Shown here: positions 62,164-64,000 of the stretch, piece after piece
How the letters are laid out: every line of letters starts with the position of its first letter
How positions within the stretch are numbered: position 1 is the first letter of the stretch
Assembly (NCBI GenBank): GCA_017051695.1
Contig: JAFIDK010000005.1
Location: 186,001-250,000, forward strand
DNA length: 64,000 nucleotides
Reading direction: 5' to 3'
From: Algoriphagus aestuarii
GTDB lineage: Bacteria > Bacteroidota > Bacteroidia > Cytophagales > Cyclobacteriaceae
Position numbers and translations under genes: made by a program
Notes under the pieces: generated by a model
The model's input: the letters and a program-made list of their open reading frames with translations, nothing else
Database searches by the model: none
What the model was told of the DNA's origin: nothing

Positions 62164-64000
62164 ATGATCCGGACATTTCTTTTTATACTAATCACTATTG
62201 GCTTATCCTTTTCAAGACCAATATCCTCCACAGAAAACCTTTTCTCGAAAGAGAAAGAACGAGTGGTCAAGCTTGCCGAAAAATATAAAACCTTCCCTCC
62301 TATTACTGTCACTGCTGAGGTTAGCCCCAGAAGTGCAGGAGGAATCCATGATTTCTATTCCGAAGGGGATTATTGGTGGCCAGATCCAGAAAATCCATCC
62401 GGACCATATATCCAGCGCGATGGTCTCACCAATCCAGAGAATTTCACTGCTCACCGAGAAGCTATGATCCGTTTTAGCCAGATTTCCGGTGCATTGGCTT
62501 CAGCCTATTTGGTGACGAATGACACAAAATATGTACAGGCTCTAGCTCCTCATTTGAAAGCTTGGTTTATCGATGAAGAAACCAAAATGAACCCAAACCT
62601 CCTCTATGCTCAAGCAATCAAAGGAAAGGTAACAGGAAGGGGAATTGGGATCATCGATACTATTCAGTTAATGGAAGTGGCGAAGGCAATCGAAGCCGTT
62701 GAAAACTCAGGAGTGATTCCAAAATCAGAAATTCAGCAAATGAAAGACTGGTTTGCAGCGTACCTCAATTGGATGACAACACATCCGTATGGAATCGATG
62801 AGCGAGATCATGGCAATAATCACAGTGTCTGCTGGGCCATGCAGGCTGCGGTTTTCGCCAAACTGGTAGGAAATCAGGAAGTACTGGATTTTTGCAAGGA
62901 GATGTATAAAAACGTTCTTCTTCCCGACCAAATGGAGCCAAATGGAAGTTTTCCCCTCGAACTCAAGCGTACTAAACCCTACGGCTATTCCTTATTTACT
63001 TTAGATGCCATGGCCACACTTTGTCAGGTTTATGCAGATGAAAAGGAAAACCTGTTCCAATATGAAGCCCCAGATGGAAGGTCTTTGGAAAAAGGAATTT
63101 CATTTTTGTACCCCTATGTAAAAGACAAAAACTCCTGGCCATATCAACAAGATGTCATGTATTGGGATCAATGGCCCGTGCGACATCCCTTCCTTTTGTT
63201 TGGTGGAATGGCTTACGATATGGAAAACTACTTGCAACTTTGGAATCAACTGGAGGCGGACTTTGATACTCCCGAGGTAATCCGGAATATGCCGGTGAGA
63301 TTTCCTTTGTTATGGATTTCCGAGAAAGAACTGAATACCTCACTTTCAATTTCGAATGGAAAGATCCAAGAATTCATCTCAGCCGGATCCGTTAGCTACA
63401 AGGATTTTGGAGCTATTGGAGATGGAAAAGCGGATGATTTCAATGCAATTATAGCAACTCATGAATTTGCCAATGAGCATGGATTAACCGTAAAAGCAAG
63501 TGAAAATGCTAATTATTACATAGGAGGAGAAGATAAAACTGCCATCATCCAAACGGATACTGACTTTGGTTCAGCTAGCTTTATCATTGATGATAGAAAC
63601 GTTAAAAACCGCACTGCTCCTGTTTTTCTCGTCAGTTCCAAATTAGAATCCTACCAACTTGAAGGAATAAAAACCCTAAAAAGAAATCAAGAAAAACTAG
63701 ACATTTCCCTTCCTCGCCCCAGTCTGATTACCGCCACCAACTCCAACAAAAAACGATACATCCGCTTTGGATTAAACCAGAACAATGGTGCTTCACAAAC
63801 CGATATTTTTCTAGTAGACAAAGATGGAAATGTAGATATTAATGCTCCTATTATCTGGGATTTTGAGGAAATCACTGATATGACAGTGTTGCCGATTGAT
63901 GAGGAAGTTCTGAAAATATCTGGCGGCCGATTTACTACTATTGCGAATCAGGAAGAATCCAAATACAATTATTATAGTCGAAATCTTTCCATCAAACGCT
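62164..64000 (+). CDS. Alginate-lyase-like / right-handed beta-helix fusion (3' end outside window)
   Basis: At least 612 codons, open at the right edge. A signal peptide (about 1-21, MIRTFLFILITIGLSFS) is followed by an alginate_lyase (PL5-like alpha/alpha toroid) domain, about 30-395, with EGDYWWPDPENPSGPY and the catalytic-region NNH at 218-220. A second module begins near 408 with VSYKDFGAIGDGKADDFNAI (F415), the entry strand of pectate-lyase-3 type beta-helices. The combination suggests a periplasmic or secreted uronic-acid polysaccharide lyase. The start is the ATG preceding the signal peptide. The 232-base gap before it shows nothing recognisable. Confidence 0.85.
   Translation, partial: MIRTFLFILITIGLSFSRPISSTENLFSKEKERVVKLAEKYKTFPPITVTAEVSPRSAGGIHDFYSEGDYWWPDPENPSGPYIQRDGLTNPENFTAHREAMIRFSQISGALASAYLVTNDTKYVQALAPHLKAWFIDEETKMNPNLLYAQAIKGKVTGRGIGIIDTIQLMEVAKAIEAVENSGVIPKSEIQQMKDWFAAYLNWMTTHPYGIDERDHGNNHSVCWAMQAAVFAKLVGNQEVLDFCKEMYKNVLLPDQMEPNGSFPLELKRTKPYGYSLFTLDAMATLCQVYADEKENLFQYEAPDGRSLEKGISFLYPYVKDKNSWPYQQDVMYWDQWPVRHPFLLFGGMAYDMENYLQLWNQLEADFDTPEVIRNMPVRFPLLWISEKELNTSLSISNGKIQEFISAGSVSYKDFGAIGDGKADDFNAIIATHEFANEHGLTVKASENANYYIGGEDKTAIIQTDTDFGSASFIIDDRNVKNRTAPVFLVSSKLESYQLEGIKTLKRNQEKLDISLPRPSLITATNSNKKRYIRFGLNQNNGASQTDIFLVDKDGNVDINAPIIWDFEEITDMTVLPIDEEVLKISGGRFTTIANQEESKYNYYSRNLSIKR

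Noticed and set aside
1-64000. CRISPR arrays, tRNA or rRNA genes
   Set aside because: No regularly spaced repeat series and no cloverleaf or rRNA-like sequence was seen on either strand in the non-coding gaps.

Overview
The window looks like chromosomal DNA from a member of the Bacteroidota, most likely the Cytophagales / Cyclobacteriaceae (Algoriphagus-like). This is an inference from gene content and promoter style. It carries SusC/SusD outer-membrane pairs, a Porin_10-type barrel, type III glutamine synthetase, a menaquinone gene set and LpxK. It also has repeated -7 boxes of the TAnnTTTG type (with TTG near -33) in place of sigma70 boxes. Base composition is moderately AT-rich and even. 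I saw no tRNA, rRNA, insertion sequence, integrase or CRISPR array. Most of the window reads as core genome; one small stretch (43.5-49.2 kb) is accessory-like.

Layout. 1-9.4 kb (minus strand): two tandem paralogous susC-susD operons; the distal susD runs off the left edge. 9.8-12 kb: type III glutamine synthetase. 12.2-15.7 kb (plus): mtaB (tRNA modification) and glgB (glycogen branching). 15.7-17.5 kb (minus): a TPP riboswitch, a PnuC-family transporter that is therefore probably a thiamine transporter (PnuT), and an overlapping acyl-CoA-dehydrogenase-fold flavoprotein. 17.6-21.1 kb: DUF805 protein, GMC oxidoreductase, MacB-type permease. 21.2-25.3 kb (minus): a compact lpxK-porin-miaE-GyrI-like operon. 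25.3-27.7 kb (plus): Nif3-like protein, zinc-ribbon coiled-coil protein, small hypothetical. 27.7-31.7 kb: histidine phosphatase, then menI-menF-menD. 31.7-33.5 kb: XRE-type membrane regulator and a LysR regulator. 33.6-39.5 kb (plus): hutH-hutI-hutU-hutG, divergent from the LysR gene. 39.6-43.5 kb: FAD/Fe-S dehydrogenase and a YdcF-type protein. 43.5-50 kb (minus): hipB-hipA and an SDR gene abutting a giant DUF4011-SF1 helicase. 50.1-58.1 kb: rlmD, a hypothetical, thiL, methylmalonyl-CoA epimerase, HesB/IscA, gcvT-comB, a sulfatase and a small membrane protein. 58.1-64 kb: MazG-like hydrolase, MarC, zinc alcohol dehydrogenase, DUF1801, a Tat-type class V aminotransferase, and the first 612 codons of an alginate-lyase / beta-helix fusion.

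How the genes connect. The hut operon converts histidine to glutamate plus formamide, and GS III uses glutamate and ammonia. Thiamine appears twice, as riboswitch-controlled uptake (pnuT) and ThiL phosphorylation; MenD is itself a ThDP enzyme. SusCD pairs, the sulfatase and the alginate-lyase-like enzyme suggest use of sulfated or uronic-acid polysaccharides, but the enzymes are not adjacent to the SusCD pairs in view.

The observations I consider most worth pursuing are: (1) the flavoprotein of unknown function inside the TPP-riboswitch operon; (2) a matching long-leader promoter (TTTTG-N18/19-TAGATTTA about 165 bases upstream of the start codon) in front of both susC genes; (3) the DUF4011 helicase with an apparently degenerate Vsr-like end beside hipBA; (4) the alginate-lyase / beta-helix fusion; and (5) symmetric -7 boxes in the lysR-hutH intergenic region.
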